Positions 17,292 through 26,150 of a stretch of DNA of 64,000 nt are shown here, in pieces. This stretch comes from an uncultured Hyphomicrobiales bacterium. GTDB taxonomy: Bacteria; Pseudomonadota; Alphaproteobacteria; Rhizobiales; Beijerinckiaceae. Position 1 is the first letter of the stretch, and every line of letters starts with the position of its first letter. Both the position numbers and the translations under genes were made by a program. The notes under the pieces are model-generated. The model worked only from the letters and a program-made list of their open reading frames with translations, was not told the DNA's origin and made no database searches. Location: NCBI GenBank assembly GCA_903825465.1, contig CAIKAR010000089.1:1-64000 (forward strand). Reading direction: 5' to 3'.

Positions 17292-18068
17292 TCAGTATTT
17301 CTTGAACCGGTTGCCGGCGTCGATGGTGATTTCCGCCCCCGACGTGTAGGCGGACTTGCTGGATGCCAGAAACGCGACGGTGTGCGCGATTTCCTCGCAG
17401 GTGGCGATGCGCCCGCCGGGATAGTCCTTCATCATCTCGACATAGCGTTCGGGATCGCCCAGCTTGCGCCGCGCCGCCTCCTTGGCGAGATAGGTTTGCC
17501 GCTCCGAGGCGGTCGGGCCGGGGTTGACCGCCATCGCGCGCACGCCGTGGTCGAAGGCCTCCCGCGCCAGGCATTGCACGAACATGTTGAGCGCGAGGTT
17601 GGCCATGCAGCCGGCGATGTAGTTGGGGTTTGGTCCCGACGCCGCCGCGCCGCACACGCAGACGACGACGCCCGACTTGCGCGTGTACATCGCCGGCAGA
17701 ATGGCGCGCGTCAGCCCGATGTAGCCGAACACCTTGAGATCCCACGCCGCTTTCCAGCGCTCGTGAGTGACCTCCTGAAGATTGCCGGCGGGGATGGCGC
17801 CGGCGTTGTTGACGAGAATGTCGGGCGCGGGGCAGGCGGCGGCCAGCGCCAGCACATCCTCGTGCTTCGAGAGATCGCAGGCCCGCACGGCGACCTTGAC
17901 GCCGTATTCGCCCTCAAGTTCGCGTTTGAGCGCTTGCATCTGCTCGGCCGAGCGGGCGGCGAGAAAGAGGTCGCAGCCCTCCTTCGCGAGTTCGACGGCG
18001 ATGGCGGCGCCGATGCCCTTCGACGCGCCGGTGACGAGGGCGAGCTTGCCCTTGAGATCGAGATCCAA
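17292..18068 (-). CDS. SDR family oxidoreductase with an altered active-site motif
   Basis: This 258-residue protein has a clear Rossmann cofactor motif (VTGASKGIGAAIAVEL, residues about 14-29), then NNAG in DILVNNAGAIPAG, and the usual C-terminal VNPGPT. Where classical SDRs have YxxxK, it reads YIAGC: the tyrosine is present but the +4 lysine is cysteine. A number of SDR subgroups with a YIAG-type segment have other residues there, so it may be an active divergent member or a non-catalytic one. Its stop is about 115 bases from the Atm1 gene start, and a dienelactone hydrolase gene ends 10 bases upstream of its start, so the two are probably co-transcribed. The substrate is unknown. Confidence 0.8.
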   Translation of the reverse strand: MDLDLKGKLALVTGASKGIGAAIAVELAKEGCDLFLAARSAEQMQALKRELEGEYGVKVAVRACDLSKHEDVLALAAACPAPDILVNNAGAIPAGNLQEVTHERWKAAWDLKVFGYIGLTRAILPAMYTRKSGVVVCVCGAAASGPNPNYIAGCMANLALNMFVQCLAREAFDHGVRAMAVNPGPTASERQTYLAKEAARRKLGDPERYVEMMKDYPGGRIATCEEIAHTVAFLASSKSAYTSGAEITIDAGNRFKKY

Positions 18069-18078
18069 CCGTTCCTCC

Positions 18079-18729
18079 CTAGCCGATATGCGCGCGGAAC
18101 AATGTCATCGTCCGTTCGCGGGCGATCGCGGCGGCTTCTGGATTGTTGCCGTCGAAGCCGTGTCCGGCGTTATAGACGTGAACGGGCAGGGCGGGAAACG
18201 CCGCCTTGATTTTCTCCACGTCGGCGAGCGGGATCAACCGGTCCTGATCGCCGAAGTGCAGCGTGATCGGGCATTTCGGCGCGCGGTCGAGGAAGTCCAC
18301 CACGTCCTTGCCATAGTAGGACGCGGCGACGGCGAAGCGCAGGGCGTGGGCCGCGAGCCAGACCACCGAGCCGCCCACGCAATAGCCGACCACGCCGACC
18401 TTGCCCGCCGCCGCCACGCGCGCCCGCGCCGCCTCCACGTCCTTCAGCACGTCGTCCCAGACGAAGCCGTTGCGCATTTTGCCGGCGGCCGCGCCGCCTT
18501 CGGGCGTGTGCTCGAACGCCGCGCCGCGCCGCTGGCGGTCGTAAAGCGCCGGCGCGATGGCCAGATATCCGTCGCGCGCGAAGGAATCGCAGACGCCGCG
18601 CAGATAGGCGTCGACGCCGAACGCCGTCTGTATCACGACGAGGCCGCCTCGCGCCGCGCCGGCGGGCGTCGATATGAACGCTTGCAAGCGGTGCCCGTCC
18701 GACGCGGTGATGTCGATTGTCTCGCCCAT
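18079..18729 (-). CDS. Dienelactone hydrolase family protein
   Basis: This is a 216-residue alpha/beta hydrolase of the carboxymethylenebutenolidase family. The nucleophile elbow GYCVGGSVVW has the family's cysteine, GDQDRLIP carries the catalytic Asp, and AGHGFDG the catalytic His, so the Cys-Asp-His triad is complete. The protein has no signal peptide and is cytoplasmic. It is 10 bases upstream of the SDR gene and 12 bases downstream of mtaB, all on the same strand, so dapF-mtaB-DLH-SDR may form one transcript. The physiological substrate cannot be inferred; there is no aromatic-catabolic cluster around it. Confidence 0.87.
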   Translation of the reverse strand: MGETIDITASDGHRLQAFISTPAGAARGGLVVIQTAFGVDAYLRGVCDSFARDGYLAIAPALYDRQRRGAAFEHTPEGGAAAGKMRNGFVWDDVLKDVEAARARVAAAGKVGVVGYCVGGSVVWLAAHALRFAVAASYYGKDVVDFLDRAPKCPITLHFGDQDRLIPLADVEKIKAAFPALPVHVYNAGHGFDGNNPEAAAIARERTMTLFRAHIG

Positions 18730-18741
18730 TCGCTGCTCCTG

Positions 18742-20007
18742 TTACGACCGCGGGACGTCCATTGACTGATCGACGCGAGCCGCGGCGAGCGCGTCTCCCG
18801 CCACGCCCGTCGCTTCCACCCAAAATAGCCGCCCGGCCTCGACGCCCGGCGTTTTCGCCAGTGTGAAATCCTTGGCGCGCGAAAACCCACCGCGTTCGCT
18901 CAGCACCTCCAGCCGCTTGCCGACCTGGGCGGCGAGATGCGCGGCGAGCGACGCGGCGCCTTTCTCGCGCAGCCTCGCCGCGCGCTGTTTCGCGGCCTCG
19001 CGCGGAACTTGCGGCATTCGGGCGGCGGGCGTTTGTTCGCGCGGTGAGAACGGAAACACATGCAGCCGCGTCAAACCGCATTCGTCGACGAGGTCGAGCG
19101 TGCGCTGAAACATCGCCTCGGTTTCGGTGGGAAAGCCGGCGATGAAATCGGCGCCGAAGACGATGTCGGGCCTTTCAGCGCGCAATGACCGGCAAAAGTC
19201 GATGGCTTCGCGTCGCGCGTGCCGCCGCTTCATGCGCTTCAGGATCAGATCGTCGCCGGCCTGCAAAGAAAGATGCAGATGCGGCATCAATCTGTCCTCC
19301 CCGGCGAACGCGCGCAACAGATCGTCGTCGGCCTCGACGCAATCGATCGACGACAGACGCAGCCGCGGCAGCGCGGGGACCTCGCGCAATATCGCGCGGA
19401 CCAGCGCGCCGAGCTTTGGCGCGCCATCGAGGCCGCCGCCCCAGCTTGTGAGATCGACGCCGGTCAGCGACACGTCCTTCGCGCCGGCCTCGACCAGCGC
19501 GGCGACACGCGACACGACTTGCGCCATGGGCGCCGAGCGCGAATCGCCGCGGCCATGGGGGATCACGCAAAAGGTGCAGCGGTGGTCGCACCCGTTTTGG
19601 ATTTCGACGAAGCCGCGCGTGCGCCCCTCGACCACATGCGCGGCGTCGAAGGCGTGTTCATTCGCCACCGCCCCGACGCTGACGCGCGGCATGGCGTCCA
19701 GATTGGCCCAGGTTTCCGCGCGCCGCTTTTCGGTGTTGCCGACGACGTTCGACACTTCCGGCATCGCCGCGAATTTTTCCGGCGCCGTTTGCGCGCCGCA
19801 GCCGGTGACGACGATCCGCGCCCCGGGCTGTTCGCGCGCGACGCGGCGGATCGCCTGCCCCGCCTGCCGCATGGCTTCCGCCGTCACGGCGCAGGTGTTG
19901 ACGATCACGGTGGGGCGGTTGCTTCGCGCGGTTCGCGCGGCGGCCCGCATCGCCTCGCTCTCGACGAGGTTCAACCGGCAGCCGAAGGTGACGGTCTCGA
20001 CGCTCAC
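18742..20007 (-). CDS. mtaB: tRNA t6A37 methylthiotransferase
   Basis: This 421-residue radical-SAM enzyme converts t6A37 to ms2t6A37 in ANN-decoding tRNAs. The N-terminal UPF0004 domain supplies three cluster cysteines (Cys10 in FGCRLN, Cys39 in NTCAVT, Cys70 in TGCGAQ). The radical-SAM motif CDHRCTFC starts at residue 140 (Cys140, Cys144 and Cys147). A C-terminal TRAM-like stretch ([18 protein letters not shown]) follows. The start is GTG at 20007 in a GTGA overlap with dapF. The mtaB-dapF neighbourhood is common in alphaproteobacteria. Confidence 0.93.
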   Translation of the reverse strand: MSVETVTFGCRLNLVESEAMRAAARTARSNRPTVIVNTCAVTAEAMRQAGQAIRRVAREQPGARIVVTGCGAQTAPEKFAAMPEVSNVVGNTEKRRAETWANLDAMPRVSVGAVANEHAFDAAHVVEGRTRGFVEIQNGCDHRCTFCVIPHGRGDSRSAPMAQVVSRVAALVEAGAKDVSLTGVDLTSWGGGLDGAPKLGALVRAILREVPALPRLRLSSIDCVEADDDLLRAFAGEDRLMPHLHLSLQAGDDLILKRMKRRHARREAIDFCRSLRAERPDIVFGADFIAGFPTETEAMFQRTLDLVDECGLTRLHVFPFSPREQTPAARMPQVPREAAKQRAARLREKGAASLAAHLAAQVGKRLEVLSERGGFSRAKDFTLAKTPGVEAGRLFWVEATGVAGDALAAARVDQSMDVPRS

Positions 20008-20873
20008 GTCTCTACGCCGGCGAAAATCGCGGGGTCGAATTCACCCTCGAATTCGAGCTCGACCGGGCCGCTCATCAGCACATGGCCATCGCTCTCGCGC
20101 CACTCGATCGAAAGGTCGCCGCCGGGCAGCGCGACCGTGGCCGCGCGCGCCGTCAGGCCGGCCCGGGCGGCGGCGACGAGCGTCGCGCAGGCGGCGGTGC
20201 CGCAAGCCAGCGTCGCCCCGGCGCCGCGCTCCCACACCCGCAGAATTATGTGGTCGTTTGACATGATGGTCGCGAACGACACATTGACCTTCTCGGGGAA
20301 CATCGCGTCGTGTTCTACACGCGGTCCCCACCGGTGGATGTCGAAATCCACCGCGGCGGAAATGAAGTACACCGCGTGTGGATTGCCCATGTTGACGGCG
20401 GAAAATGTCCGCAGCGCGTCGGGCAGATCGGCGCCGGAAAGCGCCACCGATCGGGTGTCGGGAGCGGGCGAGGCGAGCGGAATCTCCCGCCAATCAAGCC
20501 TCGGCGGCCCCATGTCCACGGTGAAAACAAACTCGCTCTCGCGGACGCAGTCGAGCAAACCCGCGGCGGTCTCCAGCCGCAAGGTCGCGGCGCCGGTTTC
20601 GCGCGACAAAACAAACGCCACGCATCGCGTGCCATTGCCGCAGGCGGCCGAGAGCGACCCGTCGTTGTTGAAAATCGTCATGAACGCCAAGGTGTTGGCC
20701 GTCCGGGGATCATGGAGGACCATCAACTGATCGTAGGCGAGCCCCGGCGCGCGGGCGATGGCGCGCGCCTCCGCCGGCGAAACGGAGAGTCCGCTTCCCC
20801 GCAAATCAAGCGTCACAATCGCGTTGCCGCAGCCGTTCATTTTGACGAACGCGCGGCGCCCAAGGCCAGACAT
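20004..20873 (-). CDS. dapF: Diaminopimelate epimerase
   Basis: This 289-residue enzyme interconverts LL- and meso-diaminopimelate for lysine and peptidoglycan synthesis. Both catalytic cysteines are present: Cys78 in AACGNGTRC and the second in [12 protein letters not shown]. The N-terminal [10 protein letters not shown] corresponds to the family KMHGxGND substrate loop. The ATG at 20873 ([14 protein letters not shown]) fits the family N-terminus; in-frame codons out to 20969 would add 32 unrelated residues. It overlaps mtaB by 4 bases. Confidence 0.93.
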   Translation of the reverse strand: MSGLGRRAFVKMNGCGNAIVTLDLRGSGLSVSPAEARAIARAPGLAYDQLMVLHDPRTANTLAFMTIFNNDGSLSAACGNGTRCVAFVLSRETGAATLRLETAAGLLDCVRESEFVFTVDMGPPRLDWREIPLASPAPDTRSVALSGADLPDALRTFSAVNMGNPHAVYFISAAVDFDIHRWGPRVEHDAMFPEKVNVSFATIMSNDHIILRVWERGAGATLACGTAACATLVAAARAGLTARAATVALPGGDLSIEWRESDGHVLMSGPVELEFEGEFDPAIFAGVET

Positions 20874-21022
20874 TTCAACGAGTTCCCCGCGGACAGGCGG
20901 CAGGCATAGTCCTTGCCCGCGCATGGCCGCAACCCCGCGCGGCGGCCTTTCTCGAATTTGTGCTGCCACAGCGCGGGAATTGTCCTAAGCTGGCGCCAGC
21001 CTTGTCGTCCTTGGAGTTTTCG

Positions 21023-21646
21023 ATGCGCCCGGTCCTCGTCGGCTTCGCCGCGCGACTCGTTCGCCCGGCTTTCCTAGCGGTTTGCCTCGCCTTCGCCGGG
21101 TCTCTGGCCCTGGCCCAAACACCGGCGCCGCCGCCCGACAGCTCCGATTCCGACCAGCCTTCGTCGTCCATCGACACGGGCTCGGTGGTCGCGCTCGACC
21201 TCGTGGCGCGGCCGGCGCTGACGCTCAGCGGATCGGCCGAATGGGACGACGGGTTGGACACCGTCATGGGCGCGCTCGAAAAACTGCGCGCGGAATTGGC
21301 GAAAGCCGGTCTTGAGGCGAACGGGCCGCCGATGGCCGTCTTCACCGACACAGACGACCAAGGCTTCAAATACACGGCGATGTTGCCGTTGACGGCCAAA
21401 CCCGCGGCCGCGCCCCCGTTGGGCCAGGATGTCAAACTCGGCGCGACGCCGGCTGGCAAGGCGATGAAATTCGAGCACCGCGGCTCCTACGACGATATCG
21501 ACACCAGCTATGAGGCGATCACCGCTTATCTCGATGAAAAGGGCCTGGAGGCGCAAAACCTTTTCATCGAGGAATATCTGACGACCCCGAAGGGCGCCGA
21601 CGACAGCGATCTCGCGGTCGATATCTACGTGTTTTTGAAGGAATAG
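21023..21646 (+). CDS. Exported GyrI-like (AraC effector-binding) domain protein
   Basis: This 207-residue protein begins with a hydrophobic signal peptide ending near LALAQT (about residue 32), then an acidic Pro/Ser-rich linker. The C-terminal 150 residues resemble the GyrI/SOUL-like effector-binding fold: MAVFTDTDDQGFKYTAMLPLT and FEHRGSYDDIDTSYEAITAYL are typical of that domain. The ATG at 21023 has GGAG at a good spacing. Exported GyrI-like proteins are found in Hyphomicrobiales without assigned function. It is convergent with the LysR gene and shares an inverted repeat at the ends. Confidence 0.75.
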   Translation: MRPVLVGFAARLVRPAFLAVCLAFAGSLALAQTPAPPPDSSDSDQPSSSIDTGSVVALDLVARPALTLSGSAEWDDGLDTVMGALEKLRAELAKAGLEANGPPMAVFTDTDDQGFKYTAMLPLTAKPAAAPPLGQDVKLGATPAGKAMKFEHRGSYDDIDTSYEAITAYLDEKGLEAQNLFIEEYLTTPKGADDSDLAVDIYVFLKE

Positions 21647-21662
21647 CGCCGACGCCGCTATT
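21642..21662. terminator. Inverted repeat spanning both convergent stop codons
   Basis: AATAGCG (21642-21648) and CGCTATT (21656-21662) form a perfect 7-base stem with a 7-base loop. The TAG stop of the + gene (21644-21646) and the TAG stop of the - gene (complement of 21658-21660) lie in opposite arms. On either strand the stem ends in AU pairs, but no long U-tract follows. Confidence 0.45.
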
Positions 21663-22569
21663 CGACGGCGTCCCAGTAGGGGCGCGGCCCAAAACGCCGC
21701 GCCAGAAAATCGACGAAGGCGCGGACCTTCGGCGAAACGTGGCGCGAAGGCGGATAGACGGCGCTCAACGCGTGGTCCCGTGGCATGAAGTCGTCAAGCA
21801 CTTGCGCGAGCGCGCCGGCTCGCAAATCCCCGCCGACAAAAAACGTCGGCAGCATCGTGATCCCGAAGCCGTTCAGCGCCGCGACGCGGAGCGCGTCGCC
21901 GTTGTTCGCGCTCAATCGGCCCTTGACCTCGATTGACTGGATCTGGCCGTCCGGTCCGCCGAAGCGCCAGTGGCTCGGCTGCGGTTGATTGGTGTTGATC
22001 AGGCATTCATGCGCCCGCAGATCCCCGGGGGTCGCGGGCGCGCCGCGCTCGGCGAGGTAGGCCGGGCTGGCGCAGGCGACGAGGCGTATGGGCGCCAGCC
22101 GGCGCGCGACAAGGCTGGAGTCGGTCAGCGCGCCGATGCGGACCGCGATGTCGAAGCCCTCTTCGATGAGATCGACGAACCGGTCGTTCATCGCCAGATC
22201 GATCTCCACTTCCGGGCATTGGCGCAGAAAATCGGGCAGAGCCGGCGCCAGATGCAGAAAGCCGAAGCTCATCGGCCCGGCGATCCGCAGTTTTCCGCGC
22301 GGGGCCGCTTGCGAATGGCTCACGGCGCGGTTGGCTTCGTCCACATCGGACAAAATTCTCGTCACGCGCTCGAAATAGCCGCGTCCGGCTTCGGTCAACG
22401 CGAGGGATCGCGTGGTGCGGTGCAGGAGCCGCGCGCCAAGTTCCGCCTCCAGCCCGCTCACAAGGCGGCTTACAGCGGATTTTGACGCGCGCAGTCGCGC
22501 GGCGGCTGCCGAGAACGACCCGGTTTCCGCGACGGCGGCGAAAGCTTCGATGGCGGCGAGGCGATCCAT
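21658..22569 (-). CDS. LysR family transcriptional regulator
   Basis: This 303-residue regulator has the N-terminal LysR helix-turn-helix (FAAVAETGSFSAAAARL, then SKSAVSRLVSGLEAELG) and a C-terminal co-inducer-binding domain (PRGKLRIAGPMSFG, then IEEGFDIAVRIG). It belongs to the large AaeR/DsdC-like group common beside oxidoreductase genes. It is divergent from the pirin-wrbA pair with about 100 bases between, which contain an 18-base inverted repeat overlapping a sigma70-like -35; autoregulation and control of pirin-wrbA are therefore likely. The ATG at 22569 is the natural start for the HTH. Confidence 0.9.
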   Translation of the reverse strand: MDRLAAIEAFAAVAETGSFSAAAARLRASKSAVSRLVSGLEAELGARLLHRTTRSLALTEAGRGYFERVTRILSDVDEANRAVSHSQAAPRGKLRIAGPMSFGFLHLAPALPDFLRQCPEVEIDLAMNDRFVDLIEEGFDIAVRIGALTDSSLVARRLAPIRLVACASPAYLAERGAPATPGDLRAHECLINTNQPQPSHWRFGGPDGQIQSIEVKGRLSANNGDALRVAALNGFGITMLPTFFVGGDLRAGALAQVLDDFMPRDHALSAVYPPSRHVSPKVRAFVDFLARRFGPRPYWDAVE

Positions 22570-22604
22570 ATTGTTGCGATTTATAGAACACTGTTGTGGA
22601 AATT

Positions 22605-22622
22605 CAATGGATTGTTCCATTG
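22605..22622. promoter_or_regulatory. Candidate LysR operator in the divergent intergenic region
   Basis: CAATGG-N6-CCATTG is a perfect 6-6-6 inverted repeat. It overlaps the likely -35 of the pirin promoter and sits about 36 bases upstream of the lysR start. A near-palindrome GAACACTGTTG (22586-22596) lies beside it and could be a second half-site. LysR proteins typically bind such dyads between divergent genes. Confidence 0.5.
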
Positions 22623-22640
22623 GGCGACAAAAACTAGATA
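22612..22640 (+). promoter_or_regulatory. Candidate sigma70-type promoter for pirin-wrbA
   Basis: TTGTTC (22612-22617), a 17-base spacer and TAGATA (22635-22640) match the -35/-10 pattern with optimal spacing, in an unusually AT-rich stretch for this genome. The pirin start codon is about 29 bases further on, preceded by GGAG. Confidence 0.45.
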
Positions 22641-22668
22641 TAAACCCAACGCGAACACGGAGATCGCC

Positions 22669-23373
22669 ATGTCCATCACACAGCGAAAAGCTCAGGAGCG
22701 CGGCCACGCGAACCACGGCTGGCTCGATAGTTTCCACACGTTTTCCTTCGCCGGCTACCACGACCCCCGACATATGGGCTTTGGCCCGCTGCGCGTCGTC
22801 AATGAAGACCGTGTCGCCCCCGGCATGGGTTTTGGAACCCACGGCCATAGCGACATGGAGATCATCTCCTATGTTCTCGAAGGCGAACTCGCGCACAAGG
22901 ACAGCATCGGCGGAGGCTCGGTGATCAAGCCCGGCGACGTGCAGGCGATGAGCGCAGGGACCGGCGTCCGCCACAGTGAATTCAACCCCTCGAAGTCGAA
23001 GGGGGTCCATTTTCTGCAAATCTGGATTGAGCCGAACGTGTTGGGCCTGAAGCCGGGGTACGATCAGAAAACCTTCGCCGACGCTGAAAAGCGCGGCCGG
23101 TTGCGGCTCGTGGCGTCGAAGGACGGACGCGAGGGGTCGCTGTTGATCCACCAGGACGCCGACATCTTCGCCGCTGTTCTGAACGAAGGCGAAAGCGTTT
23201 CGCGCGCCGTCGAAAAGGGCCGCCACGTCTGGGTTCAGGCCGTCCGGGGCGCTGTCTCCATCGGCGACACACGGCTTGAAACCGGCGATGGCGCCGCCAT
23301 CGAGAACGAAACCTCCCTCTCCATCGTTTCGCGCGCGACCGACGCGGAAGTCCTCGTCTTCGACCTTCCCTAA
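22669..23373 (+). CDS. Pirin family protein (quercetinase-like bicupin)
   Basis: This 234-residue pirin has the N-terminal signature [17 protein letters not shown] and the cupin metal ligands HGHSDME (two His), and RHSEFN (His and Glu), so the iron site is intact. The second cupin is degenerate, as is usual for YhaK-type pirins. Some members act as quercetin 2,3-dioxygenases, others as redox sensors. The ATG at 22669 has GGAG upstream; an in-frame upstream extension is not conserved-looking. wrbA follows by 22 bases, so pirin and wrbA form an operon opposite a LysR gene, suggesting a response to electrophiles, quinones or oxidants. Confidence 0.9.
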   Translation: MSITQRKAQERGHANHGWLDSFHTFSFAGYHDPRHMGFGPLRVVNEDRVAPGMGFGTHGHSDMEIISYVLEGELAHKDSIGGGSVIKPGDVQAMSAGTGVRHSEFNPSKSKGVHFLQIWIEPNVLGLKPGYDQKTFADAEKRGRLRLVASKDGREGSLLIHQDADIFAAVLNEGESVSRAVEKGRHVWVQAVRGAVSIGDTRLETGDGAAIENETSLSIVSRATDAEVLVFDLP

Positions 23374-23395
23374 CCCTCAACAAAGGAACCCTGCC

Positions 23396-23995
23396 ATGGC
23401 GAAAGTGCTTGTTCTTTATTATTCCGCGTACGGCCACATCGAAAAAATGGCGGAGGCGCTCGCCGAAGGCGCGCGCGCCGCCGGAGCGCATGTCGATATC
23501 AAGCGCGTCCCGGAGACCGTTCCGGAGGAGGTCGCGCGCAAGTCGCATTACAAGCTGGATCAAAAGGCCGAGGTCGCCAAAGTCGCGGATCTTGAAAACT
23601 ACGACGCTATTGTCGTGGGAACCGGCACGCGCTTCGGCCGCATGTCATCGCAGATGGCGGCGTTTCTCGATCAGGCCGGCGGTCTGTGGGCGCGCGGCGC
23701 GCTCAACGGCAAGGTCGGCGCGGCTTTCTCCTCCACCGGAACGCAACACGGCGGGCAGGAGACGACGCTGTTCTCGATCATCACCAACCTGCTGCATTTC
23801 GGCATGATTATCGTCGGCCTGCCTTACAGCCACCAGGGTCAGATGAGCGTGGCGGAAATCGTCGGCGGCGCGCCTTATGGCGCGACGACCATCGCGGGTG
23901 GCGACGGCGCGCGCCAGCCCACAGCCATCGACCTCGCCGGCGCGCGCCATCAGGGCGAGCTTGTGGCCAAGACCGCCGCCAAGATTTTTGGCTGA
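23396..23995 (+). CDS. wrbA: NAD(P)H:quinone oxidoreductase, WrbA type
   Basis: This 199-residue flavodoxin-like enzyme performs two-electron reduction of quinones using FMN. The phosphate-binding loop [15 protein letters not shown] (residues 8-22), [13 protein letters not shown] and [15 protein letters not shown] (the WrbA insertion and flavin contacts), then [10 protein letters not shown] are all in place. The length matches the family. The ATG at 23396 has AAAGGAACC upstream. Together with pirin it forms a small redox-defence operon. Confidence 0.93.
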   Translation: MAKVLVLYYSAYGHIEKMAEALAEGARAAGAHVDIKRVPETVPEEVARKSHYKLDQKAEVAKVADLENYDAIVVGTGTRFGRMSSQMAAFLDQAGGLWARGALNGKVGAAFSSTGTQHGGQETTLFSIITNLLHFGMIIVGLPYSHQGQMSVAEIVGGAPYGATTIAGGDGARQPTAIDLAGARHQGELVAKTAAKIFG

Positions 23996-24111
23996 GACAA
24001 TTTTCGCCTGACGCGGCCCTGAAGCGACCGGGCGCCGCGCGAGGGATGGATCGCGGCGCGCGGGAGGGCTAATATGCCTTGCCGCGCGCTCGCGCGCGAA
24101 AGGGAGGGTCC

Positions 24112-25095
24112 ATGAAAACGGGTCTCGAATTGTCGGTCAGCCTCGCCGACTACCACCGGACAAGGCCGCTCCTGAACGGCGATGTCGGCTTCAAGGGCAT
24201 CGTTCCGAAATTTCATCCCGCCGCGCCGGGCGAAGCTTGTTTGCGGCCCATCTACGAGGAGTTCGATGTCGCCGAGATGTCGCTCTCCTGGTACGCGATG
24301 GCGCGATACCGGGGGGAGCCCGTTTACGCGCTGCCGATATTCCCCCTCCGCATGTTCGTCCACGCCTACGTGTATTGCCGGGCGGATTCGGGGATGACGA
24401 AGCCGTCGGACCTGAAGGGGAAGCGCGTCGCCATGGATGTCTATCGGCTTACCGTGGGCCTATGGACGCGCGGCGTCTTTGAAGAGCACTACGGGATTTC
24501 ACCGAGCGAAATCCACTGGTTCACCACCGACCCCGAGGGCGCCGGTTTCGAGGCGCCCGCCAATGTGAAGATCACCCAGACGGGCGAGGCGCCCATCGAT
24601 CTTTTGATGCGCGGCGACATCGACGCCTTCATCGCGCCCAACGTTCCAGCGCAGGCGCGCGGCGGCCAGGCCGGCGTTCGGCGGCTCTTCCCCGATTGCC
24701 GGCGGACAATCGACGATTATTTCGACAAGACCGGCATTTTTCCGATCACCCACACGCTTGTTGTCGGCGAAAAAACGCTCGAACGGGAACCCTGGATCGT
24801 CGAAAGCCTCGTCGATGGCTTTCAGGCGGCCGGCGATCTTTGCCGCAAGCAATACGAATATCCGAAACGGCTGTCGTTCCCCACCGCGGTTTTGCTGATC
24901 GAGGAGGAGGAAAAGCGCTTCGGCGCGGATCCATGGAAACATGGGCTTGAGGAAAACCGCCACACGCTCGACAGGTTCATGGAATACGCGTTCCAGCAGA
25001 ACTACACGGGGCGCCGGTTGAGCGTCGACGAGTGTTTCTGGCCGGGAAGCGCGAAATCCAAGGCCGCGAAGGTTTTGGCGACGGAGGGGGCGTAG
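24112..25095 (+). CDS. Solute-binding-like protein of the 4,5-dihydroxyphthalate decarboxylase/NMT1 family
   Basis: This 327-residue protein has a type 2 periplasmic-binding fold: LELSVSLADYHRTRPLLNGDV at the start, FDVAEMSLSWYAMARYRG, and DLKGKRVAMDVYRLTVGLW. It matches the group annotated as 4,5-dihydroxyphthalate decarboxylase or ABC substrate-binding protein. There is no signal peptide: the first 30 residues run straight into the fold, which favours a cytoplasmic enzyme. The ATG at 24112 is preceded by AGGGAGGG. It is convergent with a Bug receptor gene. Substrate and true reaction are unknown. Confidence 0.75.
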   Translation: MKTGLELSVSLADYHRTRPLLNGDVGFKGIVPKFHPAAPGEACLRPIYEEFDVAEMSLSWYAMARYRGEPVYALPIFPLRMFVHAYVYCRADSGMTKPSDLKGKRVAMDVYRLTVGLWTRGVFEEHYGISPSEIHWFTTDPEGAGFEAPANVKITQTGEAPIDLLMRGDIDAFIAPNVPAQARGGQAGVRRLFPDCRRTIDDYFDKTGIFPITHTLVVGEKTLEREPWIVESLVDGFQAAGDLCRKQYEYPKRLSFPTAVLLIEEEEKRFGADPWKHGLEENRHTLDRFMEYAFQQNYTGRRLSVDECFWPGSAKSKAAKVLATEGA

Positions 25096-25107
25096 GCTTC
25101 CAGAGGG

Positions 25108-26112
25108 TTATTTGCTGACGTCCTTGACCCTCGCCAATGTCTCGGGAGAAACGTCGAGCATGTCGGCGACGGCCTTCTGCAAATCTTCGCCGGATTTCGT
25201 CGCGAGCGGCAGTTGCGAGCGTTGCGCGTCGGCCACAAAGACGGGATCCACGAGCATGTCCGCGAAGGCCGACCGCAACTGACCCAATCGCGCGGGCGGC
25301 GTGTTCGGCGCGGCGAACAGGGAGCGCCCGATTTCGTCGTTGCCGACGAGTTGATGGAAGACATCGCGCGTTTCCGAATCCTTGGCGAGTTCAAGCACCG
25401 TTGGCGTGTCGGGCAATGCGCGGTCGCGTTCCGCGGCGAACTGCACGAGGATGTTGAGTTTTTTCTCCGTAATGTAACCGGAAAAAAGCTGCGACAGGCC
25501 AATGAAGGTCGACGTGCCGCCATCCGTCTCGCCGCGCTCGGCGGCCAGCACATAGTCCTGCGCCGAGGGATAGCCGGGAATCATTTTGATCGACGCGCCC
25601 AGGAACATGTTCATCGCGCGTATGCGGTAGGCGGGGATCTCGTTCACCGAGGAAATCGCCACCGTGGCGGGTTTCGTCAGCATGTCCGCAAGCGTCTTCA
25701 CGGGCGACGCGTGCCAGAAGAACAACACCGAGGTCGTGTCGAGCAGGCGCCCGATCGCGGGAAACTTCCGGGCGTCGTAGTTGATCTGGGGATTGCCGAA
25801 CAATTGCTCGCTGGCGAAGGACGACGTCATGATTTCAAGCGTCGTTCCGTCCCGCGGCGCGACATTGTAGAGGTAGTTCGAGGCGATGACGCCGCCCGCG
25901 CCGGGCATGTTGCGCGTTATGATCGTCGGATTGCCCGCAAGGTGTTTGCCGAGGTTGCGCGACACCAGGCGGGCGTAGGCGTCGTAGGCGCCGCCCGGAC
26001 CGATCGGAACGATGATCGTCATCGTCTTGCCCGCGAAGAATTGCTCCTCCTGGGCGGTGGCCAGCGCCGGCCACAGCATCGCCGCCAAAACCACGAACAG
26101 CCGGTTGATCAT
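25108..26112 (-). CDS. Bug/TctC-like substrate-binding protein
   Basis: This 334-residue secreted protein has a Sec signal (NRLFVVLAAMLWPALATAQ) followed by FFAGKTMTIIVPIGPGGAYDAYARL, the Bug-type binding-loop motif, then ITRNMPGAGGVIASNYLY. The C-terminal half is more diverged than the Bug protein at 6196-7176. The start at 26112 gives a proper signal peptide; in-frame codons upstream would place it internally. It follows pgk on the same strand by about 40 bases and could be read through from the glycolytic operon, but a functional link is not evident. Confidence 0.82.
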   Translation of the reverse strand: MINRLFVVLAAMLWPALATAQEEQFFAGKTMTIIVPIGPGGAYDAYARLVSRNLGKHLAGNPTIITRNMPGAGGVIASNYLYNVAPRDGTTLEIMTSSFASEQLFGNPQINYDARKFPAIGRLLDTTSVLFFWHASPVKTLADMLTKPATVAISSVNEIPAYRIRAMNMFLGASIKMIPGYPSAQDYVLAAERGETDGGTSTFIGLSQLFSGYITEKKLNILVQFAAERDRALPDTPTVLELAKDSETRDVFHQLVGNDEIGRSLFAAPNTPPARLGQLRSAFADMLVDPVFVADAQRSQLPLATKSGEDLQKAVADMLDVSPETLARVKDVSK

Positions 26113-26150
26113 CTCGTCGCGCTCCCTTCGATTCGCCGGCGCGGCGGAGT

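Noticed and set aside
21658..23226. A 522-codon extension of the LysR gene through the pirin gene
   Set aside because: The LysR helix-turn-helix begins at 22569; upstream codons are antisense to pirin.
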